A DNA stretch of 64,000 nucleotides from Lasioglossum baleicum (taxonomy: Eukaryota; Arthropoda; Insecta; Hymenoptera; Halictidae): positions 3,596,001 through 3,660,000 of the forward strand of contig NC_134932.1 of assembly GCF_051020765.1 (NCBI RefSeq), given 5' to 3'. Under the pieces are notes generated by a model. That model worked only from the letters and a program-made list of their open reading frames with translations. It had not been told where the DNA came from and searched no databases. This document shows positions 46,310 through 58,982 of this stretch, piece by piece. The translations under genes and the position numbers were made by a program. Numbering within the stretch: the first letter of the stretch is position 1; each line of letters begins with the position of its first letter.

Positions 46310-49043
46310 ATGGGTATCGTGGATCTTTACAATTACTGGAACGAAGATCTTGGCAAGTAATTCTAATTATTTGATTTCCTCCCGGTACACAAGTGCGTCT
46401 CAAATATTGTCAAAGTAAATGACTCATTAAAGTAAATTATTGTATTAGCCGGATAAGCATGGGTCAGCGGCCCTCGCTCCGATTTTCCTGATAGAAACGA
46501 GAAAAGATATCGACATGGCTCCGATCCTCGAATCCTGCTCCACTCAACTTTCTTTTCTTGTTTTTTTCTTTTTTTTTTTGTATGCATCTATAAACTAAAC
46601 GATTTTTATTGTTTCCACTTCAATATTCTATAAAACAAACTTGCTACATACATATAATGCAATATACTGCTTTGTATTTCTGCGCACAAATTCTGAACAC
46701 TGTGAAATAATAATATCTTGCGTGTGTACCAATACCGCGAAGGGATGATTGCGTAGCGACAATAATTTTTTCGTTTGTCATTGCAAGCCAGCCGATAAAA
46801 ACAAAACAGCGAAAGAGAGCGGGCAGCGGCGTGCCGCGGTGCGGACTAGTGTTCTTCATCTTCACTACCGCTTATCATATTTACTCGTTTACGTCTCTTT
46901 CTGGCGAAACATTTTTAGACTGCACTATATTATTTCGAAAAATAACGCACCAATAAAATGATAAGACTGATTACCAGACTGCACTCCAATTTGTTGTAAT
47001 TGCGTAGAAAAAGTTTACCTTGCATAAAGATCCGACGCCTATTGCATAACGATGATAATCGCTGATCATTTCAGATCCGAGGACGAAAGACCTGCCGTTG
47101 ATAGCATCGAACTATCAAATACCATTAATCCTGATCCTATATCTGTATAGTGTTTTGAAATGGGGACCGAATTACATGAAGGACAAACAACCGTACAACT
47201 TGAAAACTTTCATCAGGTGCTACAATGTCTTCCAAGTTTTCATGAACGGGTTCCTAGTCGTAAGGTTCGCTCAGTTGGGTTTCTTCGACGAACCAACAAG
47301 ATTATGCTATCCAATAGATTATTCGATGGATCCTATCCTAATAAAGGTATTTCAAAAAACCATTATGTACCAGTAATGTCTCGGTAAATGTAAAAGAGAT
47401 CTGCTCGACATTTGCGAACTCTGTTGTTTTTAACTATGATTTTATAATATCCGTGGCGATATATTCGTGACGTTTTTCTAACTAAAACGAAACCAAGCAT
47501 AACATAATTCGTAGGATATTTGTTTGCCCAGTTGATGATTCAGTAGAATCTAGATTATTCGAACTTATGATATAATTATGGGAATCTTAAATCGTTGTAT
47601 GTATTGTTAAGATTATGTATGCAGTGGGATTGTATTGATTTTGATTTAAATATGATATTTTGCATAAAGTGTTACACACAGTCTTACATACGGCATATTG
47701 TAATCGTTGAAAGTGTAGCATACTACGGAGCATTAAATATCCGTAACAATAAAATAAACGTGTTCCATTTCCACAGATGACGTACACAATGTGGATAGGT
47801 TTGTTAACAAGGCTTTGCGACTTGATTGAGACAGTGACGTTTGTGCTCAGGAAAAAGGATAGGCAGATCTCCTTCTTGCACCTGTACCATCATGTATCAG
47901 TAATATTGCTCGGGTGGTATATTGCAAGATTCTATGCGGTAAAGATGGCCGCGGTTCCACTTGTGGTAAACAGTATCGTTCACATAGTCATGTATACTTA
48001 CTACTTGTTGAGTAGTTTCGGCGACAAAGCACCGAAGATACTCCAGAAGGTGAAACCATTGATCACAATAATGCAAATGGTAAGTGGAAGTTGACATGGG
48101 ACATTCATTAACGCATATCGGATCAGATATAATTTCGAATTTAGTTAATGCTCATAGATTGTTATAGACTTAATTTCGATTTAAAGAAACACGTTCGTTT
48201 GCAAAAATGGCGTCCGCAGCTTTGTTAAGGAGTTATTAAATAAAAACACGGACCAATCAGAGCGCGACATAGACGCGTGTTGGCACAGTCGGCCAATTAA
48301 CAGTCGGCGCGCCGCGCCGGGACGACTGTGCCAACACGCGTCTATGTCGCGCTCTGATTGGTCCGTGTTTTTCGTTAATAACTCCTTAACAAAGCTGCGG
48401 ACGCCATTTTTGCAAAGGAAAATGTTGATTCAAATGATCTCAGGAACCTCCCATTTCCGGATGTTGAAGAAATTTTGAGACACCCTGTATATTATGATCA
48501 ATATTGCTAATACTATGAATAATATTGTGGGATATATGTATAATGACTAATATTAAAAGATGCTGGAACAAAATAGAATTTGGTGCGATTTTTACTTATT
48601 CCAGATCTAACTATGGTACTATGGTTACTACCACCGAAAATAAGATTTTATTTAATTCCACTTTCTCTGGAAATTTGCCTACGAAAATTGAAAATTGCAT
48701 AAACATCCGCAGTCTAGTAATAATATACATATACTAACTCTTGTAATAGTAATATAATAATATTACTCATTTGTTATTTCTTGACATGCATATATCATAT
48801 GTAATACACTAAGTTTCATAATACTAAGGATACATATGTATTAATAATTAATTTTTATCTCTGTCACAATAGACACAGTTTGTGATCCTAGTCATACACT
48901 CTATTCTGGGATACGTTCCATCTTGTGAACCGAGGTTGATGAAGCCAGCGACCGTAGCAAATATCAATCTCATAATGAATTTCATACTATTCTATAACTT
49001 CTACCGGACTACCTACAACACTCAGCAGAAGCAGAAGAAATGA
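46310..49043 (+). CDS. ELO fatty acid elongase, copy 3 (four exons, 262 aa, GC-AG intron 1)
   Basis: Third tandem ELO copy. Exons: 46310-46352, 47075-47346, 47777-48079 and 48873-49043, giving 262 aa. The ELO motifs are intact: DLIET in the KxxExxDT region, HLYHH, NSIVHxxMYTYY and TIMQMTQ. The first intron starts with GCAAGT where copies 1 and 2 have GTAAGT, so it would be a GC-AG intron; such introns are normally spliced, if less efficiently. The protein is the most diverged of the three: exon 2 ends in LCYPIDYSMDPILIK and exon 4 contains PSCEPRLMKPA. Intron 2 is shorter (430 bp). Intron 3 carries a near-perfect 219-bp palindrome and a truncated MITE. The downstream poly(A) signal is AATAAG rather than AATAAA. 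Probably functional but possibly expressed at a lower level; that is inference. Confidence 0.9.
48198..48416. mobile_element. Near-perfect 219-bp palindrome (fold-back MITE) in intron 3 of ELO copy 3
   Basis: TTTGCAAAAATGGCGTCCGC at the left is mirrored by GCGGACGCCATTTTTGCAAA at the right. The arms, about 95 bp each, are almost identical and meet at a centre containing GGCGCGCCGCGCC. The high arm identity implies recent insertion or ongoing correction. Confidence 0.75.
48550..48716. mobile_element. TAGACTGCGGAT MITE in intron 3 of ELO copy 3, left end lost
   Basis: The right end GCATAAACATCCGCAGTCTA is intact. The interior shares AGATGCTGG and ACTACCACCGAAAATAAGAT with the 33307-33508 copy. 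The left inverted end has merged with AT-rich TAATATTA sequence. Confidence 0.6.
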
Positions 49044-49074
49044 AATGTAATGGCTTCGAAATTATCACATACAT

Positions 49075-49080
49075 AATAAG
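49075..49080 (+). terminator. Degenerate poly(A) signal of ELO copy 3
   Basis: The position matching the AATAAA of copies 1 and 2 reads AATAAG. A different downstream signal may be used. Confidence 0.35.
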
Positions 49081-49199
49081 CATATTTATCGTTACGTTCT
49101 TTCTTGATTTGTTGATTTGAATGAACAGAAACTGGTATGTACCTACATTGATTTTATTAAACTCTTTTAATCTGTCTGCTGCTTTAAATTGCACCTATT

Positions 49200-49492
49200 T
49201 ATTCTTATTATACATAAACTAGCTGTACCCGCGACTTTGTCCACGTGCAATAACAAATCCAAAAGTTACAAGCAGAAACGTGCCCAAAAGAGGGCGAAAA
49301 GTTGTCTCTGGTCACTCTAATGACGTCACGAACCTTCCCGAAGAAACGCTGCGTCTAATGGCTCAAACCCCAGCTTTCTGGGGTTCAGCCTTTGATGGCG
49401 TCAGAAACAGACAGACGGACACGATTTTATTATATGTAGAGATAGAGATAGAGATAGAGATAGAGATAGAGATAGAGAGAGAGAGAGAGATG
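49200..49492 (+). mobile_element. Retroposon-like repeat with (GATAGA)n tail, nested in a MITE
   Basis: ACTAGCTGTACCCGCGACTT starts a repeat whose opening motif I recall from many insect genomes. It ends in a (GATAGA)n/(GA)n tail (49437-49490). The flanks are the two halves of a reversed TAGACTGCGGAT MITE: CTGCTTTAAATTGCACCTA on the left and ATGCATAGAATCCGCAGGCT on the right (to 49510). The class (SINE or LINE 3' end) is uncertain. Confidence 0.55.
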
Positions 49493-50329
49493 CATAGAAT
49501 CCGCAGGCTAATATGTGTTTCGGCAACGAATTCATTTGTGCACTTAATGAAAGAACAAAATTATATGTTTCCTAGGTTCACGGAGAATTATTTCTAACGA
49601 ACATAGATAATTTCTAATAGAAATTGCGCCCGTAACCTTGATCAATGGAGCAATTGCGACTTCAAAGAGATGACTAACAACACCGTGTGCGGTTGGTGGT
49701 CCAGAATGAAATGACCGGCGAATAGATTTTTATGATCCAAGCTAAAGATATTGATGATCATTGGGGGGAGGAATAATAATTCACTAAGGCAAAAAGCGTA
49801 GAAATAACCGGGAAATCTCATCAATCATCGGGCCGAGGTTTGTATTCGCTTGCGAACGACTCTATCGAGCACGAACGATCGATATCGACCTTTTAAGGTA
49901 ACCCTGATTTAGACAGACAATTTATCACCCGGTACGCGATGCGTGAAACGAACGAAGCCGTCCGATCAGCAGGTAGAGACAGATAAAACGCAAGACACCG
50001 CGTGGAAAGCTGGCCGGCATTGAGAAATCAAAGGCAACGTGTCGGGAATAGGAGAAACTATGGCGTTAACCGTTTTATTAGATTGTTGCGCGTTGCGCGT
50101 GAAAATTACTCCAGATAATACATATAATAGCACGTCGAGACTGCAAGTATAATAAATTCGACTGCCACGTCGATTATTCGCGAGCGATCAAATTCTTCGT
50201 CCATCTAATGACAGAGAAACAGAAGGAGTTCATAAGAAGAACTGAATATGCCTTTAGAACAACCAAGAAAGATTAACTTGTAAAAAACCTTACGAGCAGT
50301 ATGTTTTTCATTTCGTATTACTTTTTCTT

Positions 50330-50601
50330 TTACTAAGGAATGCGTATTATTCTTGAAATTGCTCTTTCATTAAAAAAACCGCCTCAATTAGTTTTTCGAA
50401 TGTTTCTAATTTGATATTTTTCCACATGTTTTTTGTAGAAGTTGCCAAAGAGGTCTCTTTAGAAAAGTGCATTCCGAACATTGTCTTACACTGGGTGTAT
50501 AAATTATACAAGAGCATTATATGGACATAAGAAAATGCTGAAAAGAAAATATATTCGATTTTTACAAAAAGTAAGCGATCCCAAACTTTTGGCCGGTAGT
50601 G
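50330..50601 (-). mobile_element. Tc1-like element end
   Basis: On the minus strand it begins TACACTACCGGCCAAAAGTT, the style of a Tc1-family inverted end, followed by TGGGATCGCTTAC. No second end and no transposase motif (DDE) were found, so it is a truncated copy. Confidence 0.55.
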
Positions 50602-51635
50602 TAAATAAATATCGAATGTTTGTCGAAAATCAAGAATTTAGTGTGGCAACACTTTTTGCAGGCCACTATACTCCAACTAGAAATTCTTAAGAGTTATAAT
50701 GTACTCGCGCGTGTCAACTGATTGTATTATCATATAATAACCAGTTAAGTAGGCTCGCGGCTTAAAGATTTCAATCTGACTGTGAAACACGTGGATATTA
50801 TTTCTTCCCCGCTGGGCGAAGTGCAACATTATTTAAGTGATATCAGTACAATTTAGTTTGTTATGCTGTAGCATGCGTACGCACGGTGACTGTACAATTT
50901 GCTTTCCTCGTGATAAAGTGTTTGTAGTACAGTGCGTTGCGATACAACGATTTTTACGCGCGCGTGGATCAGCAGCAAAGCATGTATGTATGTATCAGGT
51001 TGATTTAGAAACTAAACATTGTGGAAGTTTCGCGTTGAAGACTACTCTGTAGAAATATTCTGGAAAAAGTATACAGGTTGGGCGGAAACTGAAAAAACAT
51101 AATTTTTTTACGGGACAGAAAATTCAATTAGAACGGCCGAGTAATTTTCAATTCGCCTGAAAGGGAGTTAGTTCGGGGCTGACAAAGGAGCGGTCGGAAA
51201 ATTTAATCGGCGATAAACGCACGTAACGTTTAAACGAAGTTACGCCGCGCCGCGCCGCGCCGCGCCGGTCGAACGAGAGTTTACACGATTACGCAATTCC
51301 CTTTCCTTTTCGCCGTTTCGCATCCTGTCAGCGGCAGGGCAACTTCTCTTTAGTCTCCCCCCTAATTATTTTGTTTCCGTAACCGTGGCGACAAACGCCG
51401 AACCACGTAGGGTTCCAACGACCGTCAGGATCGTGCCTCGTGTCGTAATGCATGAATTTCCATCCGAGGAAATAATATTTTTCCTTTCGCTCGGATAACT
51501 TCCGTGAAATTGTTCTCGACAGCGTGAGATCGATCCTCGTGCCGCTTAACTAGCTGATCTTCTTTTACGAGTGATCACTTACCTAAATTTGATCATTTAA
51601 AGCAAACTCGTTTGGCTGTCTGTCCGGTACAAATT

Positions 51636-51745
51636 TTGCAATTGATTTTAAACTAACTTCCCGATGAGCTAGAGACTTGACGTTTTAAACACATAGCTCA
51701 GAACTGGATGACTAAGCTATTAAAAATTCGCAATCACAAATGTTC
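51636..51745 (+). repeat. Interspersed repeat R1, copy 3 (partial)
   Basis: Carries CCCGATGAGCTAGAGACTTG and CTCAGAACTGGATGAC, the core of the other two copies, but lacks the TTATTATTAGCACG side. Confidence 0.6.
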
Positions 51746-52688
51746 AGGACTATCTGTACGGGATTAGGAATCTGTATGGGGCCAGGAAAAATTATTTTAT
51801 ACTTTTTAGTCCGTTTTAAAAACGTAGTATTTGATTATTCATGTTTTCTTTGCCAAAAAATTTGCAAAAAAACAGCGCGAATATTAGGTATTTGAAAGCG
51901 GATCGAGGCCCAGTACAGATTGAATTATAAAAATTGATTTACATATAGCCATGTAATCGCGCGACTCGAGAGTGGCAACGCGATTATGGGCGTGCGGAGC
52001 TGAATGAAATTTTTATTATCGCGGTGTGGTTAAGTTAAGGCTATTGGAATTCCGCGAAGCAATTGCATGCGCACGATTTTTTCGTGACATTCCGAGCTGT
52101 CGGACGATAGAAAATTAGAAAGTAAATGGGCGGCAGGCGACAGGTCCTACGCGAAGGAGAAAAAAAATGTCTTTTACGACCATGGTTATCACCGTCGCCT
52201 ATAAAGACGAACGTTCGGTGCTCGCGGTAATCGAACGAGAATTGCTGCGTTTACGCAAACTGTGGGGCTTATCTGCTTACCATTTTCATCCGAGAGTAGA
52301 GTATTTCTTTTCACGCGACGATGGAAGAAACCGAAACAAACGACTAGAAATCCCGATAAATGAGTCGTAAATATTTGTCTAAAAGCGAGTCGCTAGAAAA
52401 GTATCGCGATTTCTATGCAAAATATTATCGACGTCCTACTTTTCCGCTATTCGGAACTCGCTTTCCTGGCAGTTCGATTAAAATATGAAATAAATAAGCG
52501 AATTTATTGAAAAAGAGCATGCCTATGGAAATTCATTGTATACGTATGTATGATATGTAAGTCTTGCTCCACGATTTCCTCTAAATTACTCTTGCATCGC
52601 TTTAAATATTCTTGCCATTTTTCAAAATCATATACACAGAGCGTTACTCAAATGTTTTCTCAGGTGTATCGGACCCAAGATAAGCGTG

Positions 52689-52720
<32 letters not shown>
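52689..52720. repeat. (CA)n microsatellite
   Basis: About 15 CA units. Confidence 0.95.
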
Positions 52721-52722
<2 letters not shown>

Positions 52723-53919
52723 ATGAGAGAGGTACAAAAATAGTTGCGAGAAATCTGAACATTGCTAAACTCTTCTGATGTCAGGGTTGCTAGTCTCGGG
52801 CGGAGAGTTTATGTATTTGGAAGTTTCGACGGAGAGAACCGTTGACAGGCAGATCAGTCGGATATTAAGACCTTTTCGGTGTAAAATAGTTAAGCAGACG
52901 CGACTCGATAATAGGACTAGTCCCTGACGTCGCGAGAGTGCTCGACTTCTCGCAGATAGTTCGTCGATGTCCCCACGGGGGCCGACGGTGTAAAGGGAAT
53001 TAACGCTGTCGTTGAACCGTAAGAGCGCCGGATAAGTAGATAACGCGATTAATGCGTGAGCACATCTGATCCCCTCGCGTTGGATCTTGGAGAAAACTTT
53101 CAATTGATCTTGTGTACGTCCCGATGAGTTTTCCTTTCGCGCCGGAATACCTTCGAATCTCACACCTGAACGCGATTCTCAAATCTCTTCTGTCAAATCT
53201 TCAAAACTCATTCGAAGCTGAACATATGATATTATACAAGGTTGAATCAGTTACGCTAATCAGGTTACACTGATCAAAATACGTGGTCCCATTTAACAAA
53301 AAAAAAAAAAAAACGACGACGACCCTGAAATATCGGAATACCGTCACAATAATTCTCACAAACAATTCAACTATGCCTGTCTACACTTTCAATTCTTTTT
53401 AATAAAATTTTGATAAACAGAAAAGAAAATGTGGTATATTATCCCGAAATCACCCTAATCCTTAGCTGATCAAAAGCTTTACGATTAGACTGTGGATTTT
53501 CGAGCGCAACGTGTAACGTGTGTCGTTCGCGCGACAGATCCACTAAACAGGCAGCAAACTCGAAGCGGAGCGGCGCGGCGCGACGAGCTGACTGAATGCA
53601 AGATAAACACGCTCCTCGGAATTGGCATCATTTGGCTGGTCCATCTCGACCGGAGAGTAATTTTCGATTAGTTCGGACGAGCAAGCGAGCAGAGAGCCGA
53701 ATCGTTTCGAGAGAGGGTGAGCGTCGCGACGTAGGCGGTGGCGGCGCGGCGGCGTCCTCGTTAATGACGTCGTATTCACCGGTCTTTCGTTACCGGGGTT
53801 CCGTCGTTCCGCGACAAGCGGATGGTATCTCGCGGCTGCAATCAGCCGGTCGATTAATTGAGAGTGCAGGATAACCGCGAGCACAATGCGGCCGTCCTCG
53901 CAGGAGGGCCACAGGACGA

Positions 53920-53920
53920 G

Positions 53921-53981
<61 letters not shown>
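53920..53981. repeat. (AC)n-(GA)n microsatellite
   Basis: About seven AC units directly followed by about 23 AG units. Confidence 0.95.
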
Positions 53982-53984
<3 letters not shown>

Positions 53985-56148
53985 CCCTCTCGCAGCTATG
54001 AGACCCGCGAACTCGCACGAGCCTCGATATTTATCGCGCTCGATAAATCTCGAGGCTCGCCGCGGCCGCGGACAATTGCCTGGTAATTGCACTGACAGGT
54101 AACGCGATCCTCCCGCGAGCTAGTTTTCTTGATGCTTCACGCAGCCCGGTGTCATTATCGGTAAATCGATTAATGATGTCGCTACGCGAACTTTATGCCA
54201 GGCTAATGAGTTCGAAGTCTTTATAAACTTCCTTAGAATAAAAAGTGTGAGGTGGAGTGGAGTAAGTATGTATTTTTATTATAATATAAACGAAATTTCT
54301 CTAGCTTCTATTTATTAATGTAGTATAAGTTAGTATGAACTACTCGACATAGATCACCCAAGAATAAAGGTGTTTTCCTCGCTTAAATCAACAAATGCCA
54401 AACAGTCACGTGCGAGGTACACGTATGTACAACTTTGAGGTTCCCCTGAACGTGCACAATAGTTTACAAGTTATTCATATATTCTGTGTTGTTATTTTAG
54501 GTAAGTACAACAAATATTGATGTAGGTTTACATTAAATAAACCGTTTTTATTGTATTTTTTTTTAATTTATTGAGAGAAACACTAAGATGATCTTGCCCC
54601 GTAAATATTACTGCACGGGGCAGGTCCGTCTTATCGCGGTGGGGTAAGTGCGTACTCTATGGGTAACTATAAAACTAAACAATATCTTTAATGCAATAAA
54701 AAGCATTTTGTAGCAGGCTTGATAACCATTCTTTTCTTGCCCCGTAGCACTTGAAACAAGATTCGAAAGCATTTTTAAACTTTATTTTAATATCACTGTA
54801 TACCCTTTCATATTTCAGCATAAAAGTACACGTTTGTTTAAAAACGGATAACCATAAAACTAAACAATATAATTTAATGCAATAATAATTTGCAGTTTAT
54901 AGCAGGCTTGTTAATCACTTTTCTTGCCCCGTAGCACCTGAAACAAGGTTCGAAAGCATTTTTAATTCTCAGACACGGACTTGCCCCATTTTCGGGGCAA
55001 ATGCATCCCAGTTGACACTTTGTACAATATCCTATCAAAATGATAATTTTCAAGCAAAATTAGAATCCTACATATGTAATACTAATTCATCGGTAATAAC
55101 TGTGTGGCAAGAGTTTGATAAACCAACTTTGCAGAAACTAGGACGGACTTACCCCACTCTACCGTATTCAAATTTTTCCAAATGCATTACACCGAATCAT
55201 AGATAAACGCAGTCTATCATCGAAGCCGGACATATTATCTCTTATCAAACAATGTTCGAAACTCCCTCGAGCTCACCTGTAAACGTGATAGCAGAACGCT
55301 GTCGCGGTGTACACCGTCGTACATAATAGTACATTACACTGATCTATTATAGGGCCAACAATGGGCACCATGATCTTGTTAATCAGATTAGCCAAGTCGT
55401 AATTACACACAATTGTAAGTTGACACCGCTCGGTAATGTGCGTTCGATCAAAATCCGATCGGCATCCGATCAAACACGATTCAAGGAGCCTATCACGATT
55501 CCAATTATTGTAAGGAGATTGAGAATCAGTTATTTGAAACGTATTCGTAGTAGAAGTGCAAAAATATTCTGCGTCGATTGCGGGAAGCAGTAGTTTAATA
55601 AAAGTTCATGTTATCCCTTCATACAATTCTTTTCACGTTAAAAACAACATAACAATATTCGTAGATTTTTTTATATCTTTCACTGTTTCATCTTTCACCC
55701 ACTTAATTTCTTCATAAATGCATAAAAATCCTCAGTCTATTGATTAGATACTGATATATTTAATAATGTAAACAATATTTTGAATAATGCTATAGCAATT
55801 TTTAGTGGTGCTTCAGAGACGGGACAACCGAGTGCAAAGGGTGAAACTACTAGATTCTCTGTAAAGAAAATATCGAAGCTATTGGCCAGAAGAAAAAAAA
55901 TCCTCTCTTAAGAGAGAAACGCTGACCGAACGCCTCAAGAACGAAGCGAAGGCGAAGACGACCACCGCCGCGCCGCGAGCTGACTCGTAAACAATAGGGA
56001 TCACGTGAAATGGCGAATGTTGTCGAGTGGACTTTACGGCGATTAGGGAGCGTAAAGCTAGTCGGTACGTCCGGCAAAAGTGAAATAACGATAAATTCAA
56101 TTTCACTCGTTGTTAACTCTCTCCCCATCATAAAAGGATCATTCCTGC

Positions 56149-56175
56149 CGGGTCCGGGTCCGGGTCCGGGTCCGA
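56149..56175. repeat. (GGGTCC)n minisatellite
   Basis: Four GGGTCC units. A CCCGGGT version lies at 489-512. Confidence 0.8.
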
Positions 56176-58982
56176 GTCGATGAATTACGCGAAACGAGGA
56201 GCCTGGCCGCGATACTTTCCACTGCAGGCTGGCCGTGCACTAAATTTATGATAACCAATAGAATGTAATCGTCCTTCGAACAGAAGTAACAGTAGCCAAG
56301 GCAAGGCCGTAATGGACGAGCAAGAGAACAATGGGGAAGATAAGGGAAAGCTGCCGGTGCTACTGACGGTTCTTCCCCGTTCGGTGCTATTGTAGTTTAC
56401 TACTGCACTTGCGATGCAGCAGGCCGCGCCGCGCGCCGCGTGTAATCCCGATGCCTCGCAGACGTTCGGTAATTGGAAATTGAATTCGAGTCAACGATAA
56501 TGCCTGCTAAGAAGATCTACGCCGCCTTTCACGGACTATCAAAGCCTCCGAGAGAGGAGAGAGAGAGAGAGAGAACCTATTCGAACTTGTTCGCGCTTCG
56601 AAACTTTCAATGGAACTCTTCCCGCTTTAATCAGTTCCGAATTTTAAATTTCAAATTTCATTTAATTACCGCGCTTGTCTCTGACAAGCCGACAGTTCTA
56701 TCGAACGTTACAGTTTGCAAATTTCTCTTTCACCCGGATCAAATCACCCGAGCGGTGTTAAACGTTCGTTTAATTGCTTTCGAATTCTTGAGGATTTGTT
56801 GTTCGGGATTGTCGTCAATTTTTATTTCGAAATTCTAATCGCGTATCCATTGGAAATGTGTCCAGCAAAAGATGTACACGTTTACTTATTCTTGTATTTA
56901 CCCTGTGTTTATATTTGCATGAATGTAAAACAAATTGGTTCTTGAATTTGGCAACGTATCGCGTGAATCAATTGTACGTTGGTAACGGAGGATTATAATT
57001 ATCAACTGTCCGTGTGAAACGATGAATCTGTGTAAAACACGGAGACAGGCAGATTAACAGCCGACATACTATGAGCGATATGGGAACGCATATTAGATCG
57101 GTGTGTGGACCGCGATCGATAACTGTTTACGAGGTTAGCTGGCCACTAGTTGGAGATGGAACCGAGTGACATCAGTTTGAGGTTTCTCTACAGGCTACGT
57201 AATCTCTGTTAATAGAAATTGCCCTTGTCAATCTACACTATTCGATTTAAGCGAATTATTTGTCATTCAAAATTTTCTGAACAACCAGGTACAATTTCTG
57301 TGCAAAGAGGATAGCATCCTTACGATGAAACACAATTCCGAAATTGTACCGGTGAATGGATGAACGGTGAACATTTATTGAAAACGTAACGGGCGTTAGT
57401 TACTCCCGGGGTTCAATTTAAATCCTATTTGATTGAATAACAGAAAAGCGCGAAGGTGTTGGCGACTGGTGAAACAATTGACTGGTGGAACCGATGGCAT
57501 CTCTGCAAGCCAGCCGGATCAATGAAACGTTATCGGCTCTCGGCACGGTTCTGAATCAGGGAATCTCACGCGTCAACGCTCTGATGCACCTTGCAGTCAG
57601 AAGTGGTGAATCACCGAGTCGCCGCGCCGGTATTATTCGCTGATAATCAGGTGCTGGGAACTGAACCGATCGCGTCTGCGATCTGCCAACTTCCGGAACA
57701 CTATATTCCCAATCCTTTAATTCTCCGATAGAAATGTATGTGGGAGTGGGAGGTCTAAATTCCCGTCAAAGCAGGCGAAACGCGCGTCCCGCGAAAAAAC
57801 AGACGAATAACGTTGAGGCAAAAGACAGGCGAACAACGTCGATAGAAAAGGCGAGGAAGAGAGGATCTCGAGGCGCCTTGTACAGTTGTGTACAATCCAG
57901 AATCCAGATCTTTGTTCCATCATTGTATTTTTTCATAAAACCATAGTATGTACAGTAAAAGCGCGTTTACTGTATTCATTATGAGTCGACTCCTTGATCG
58001 GATCCCTGCCCGCGTAGATCAATTGGTTAACTCGATCGCAATTATCGTGTAAAAAATGGAAATCCTACATGTATGTATGTAACGCAGACAAATACCTTGA
58101 ATCGTTTACTGGCAGGTACGGATTTTGTGAAGCACTCACCTGTAACAAAAAGAAATAATTGCATTTTAAGTACATTTTAGAAGTCTATTCAAACGCTTGC
58201 ATATTATACGCTGTTAATGAAATTGTTCTAATGGTATACGATTTCTACGATCAACTGTAAGATCTCCGTTAATGGATAGAATCCTCGAGGCAAATCATTC
58301 GCAAATCACTTTTATCGCAGACCGTCACAAATTGCGCTAGGTTAATTTTCCTTCGTTTCCGACGCGCCAACATTTCATTATTCCGTCATTACGGTTCACC
58401 TGTGTATTTCTCTACCTCTGCTCGGTTATTTTCTTCGACTGCTGCCAGTCTTCTTCGCGTCACGACACACCGGCTACATACCACGTAATTTTCTGTTCGA
58501 TCGGCCCCAAAGGACAAAAACCAACCAACGAACCGCTCCCCGCGGATTAGGTAGAAGATGTAACTAGAATTGCGGACTCTTCTCGTTGAGACTACAAACG
58601 AGAAAATGTTTCTTCTCGTTGCTGGAATGCGCGAGCCTCATATAAAAACATGTCTGGTGGACGGATCCTCTCTGACCGGCCACTAACAAAGCGCGATTAA
58701 ACTTAATGGAGGAGCGATTAAAAACGGTGTCGCCGCGCCGCTCTTCCAGTAATAGTTCAAAGTATCGTTCGTTGGCGTCTTTTACCGTTCCTTCGAACCT
58801 GTTAGCATTTCTTAGTATCCTTACTAATCCCTGCTCCTTAGCCACTTGTCCAAGCGTCGCGTCGTCTAGTATCTTCCTGATTTTTTGAAAATTTTTCTTT
58901 GCTTGGCAGTGTCGAGAAAACACATACATACTTTTCATTGCAGAATATCTTGCTTGCAATGGTACTCACTTTTATTTATAAT

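Larger units (their letters stand above)
51746..58982. other. No gene recognised; AT-rich with microsatellites
   Basis: Holds the CA and AC/GA microsatellites, MITE ends at 53486 and 55739 and an internally repeated stretch at 54640-54960, where AACTAAACAATAT and AGCAGGCTTG...CTTTTCTTGCCCCGTAGCAC occur twice about 200 bp apart. The minus-strand frames at 55273-55473 and 58564-58959 look slightly protein-like but have no recognised family. Confidence 0.45.

Noticed and set aside
55273..55473. Minus-strand frame ending at CACGTTTACAG|GTGAGC
   Set aside because: The donor-like end is attractive, but there is no clear acceptor and the hydrophobic peptide matches no family I know.
58014..58050. 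tRNA-like string CGCGTAGATCAATTGGTTAA
   Set aside because: Resembles a D-arm, but no T-arm or acceptor pairing follows at the right distance.
58096..58139. Possible 44-nt minus-strand microexon (acceptor TTTCTTTTTGTTACAG, donor GTATTTGTC)
   Set aside because: The acceptor is good but the donor is weak and 44 nt is too short to judge coding. It could equally be the donor CAG|GTGAGT of a longer exon.
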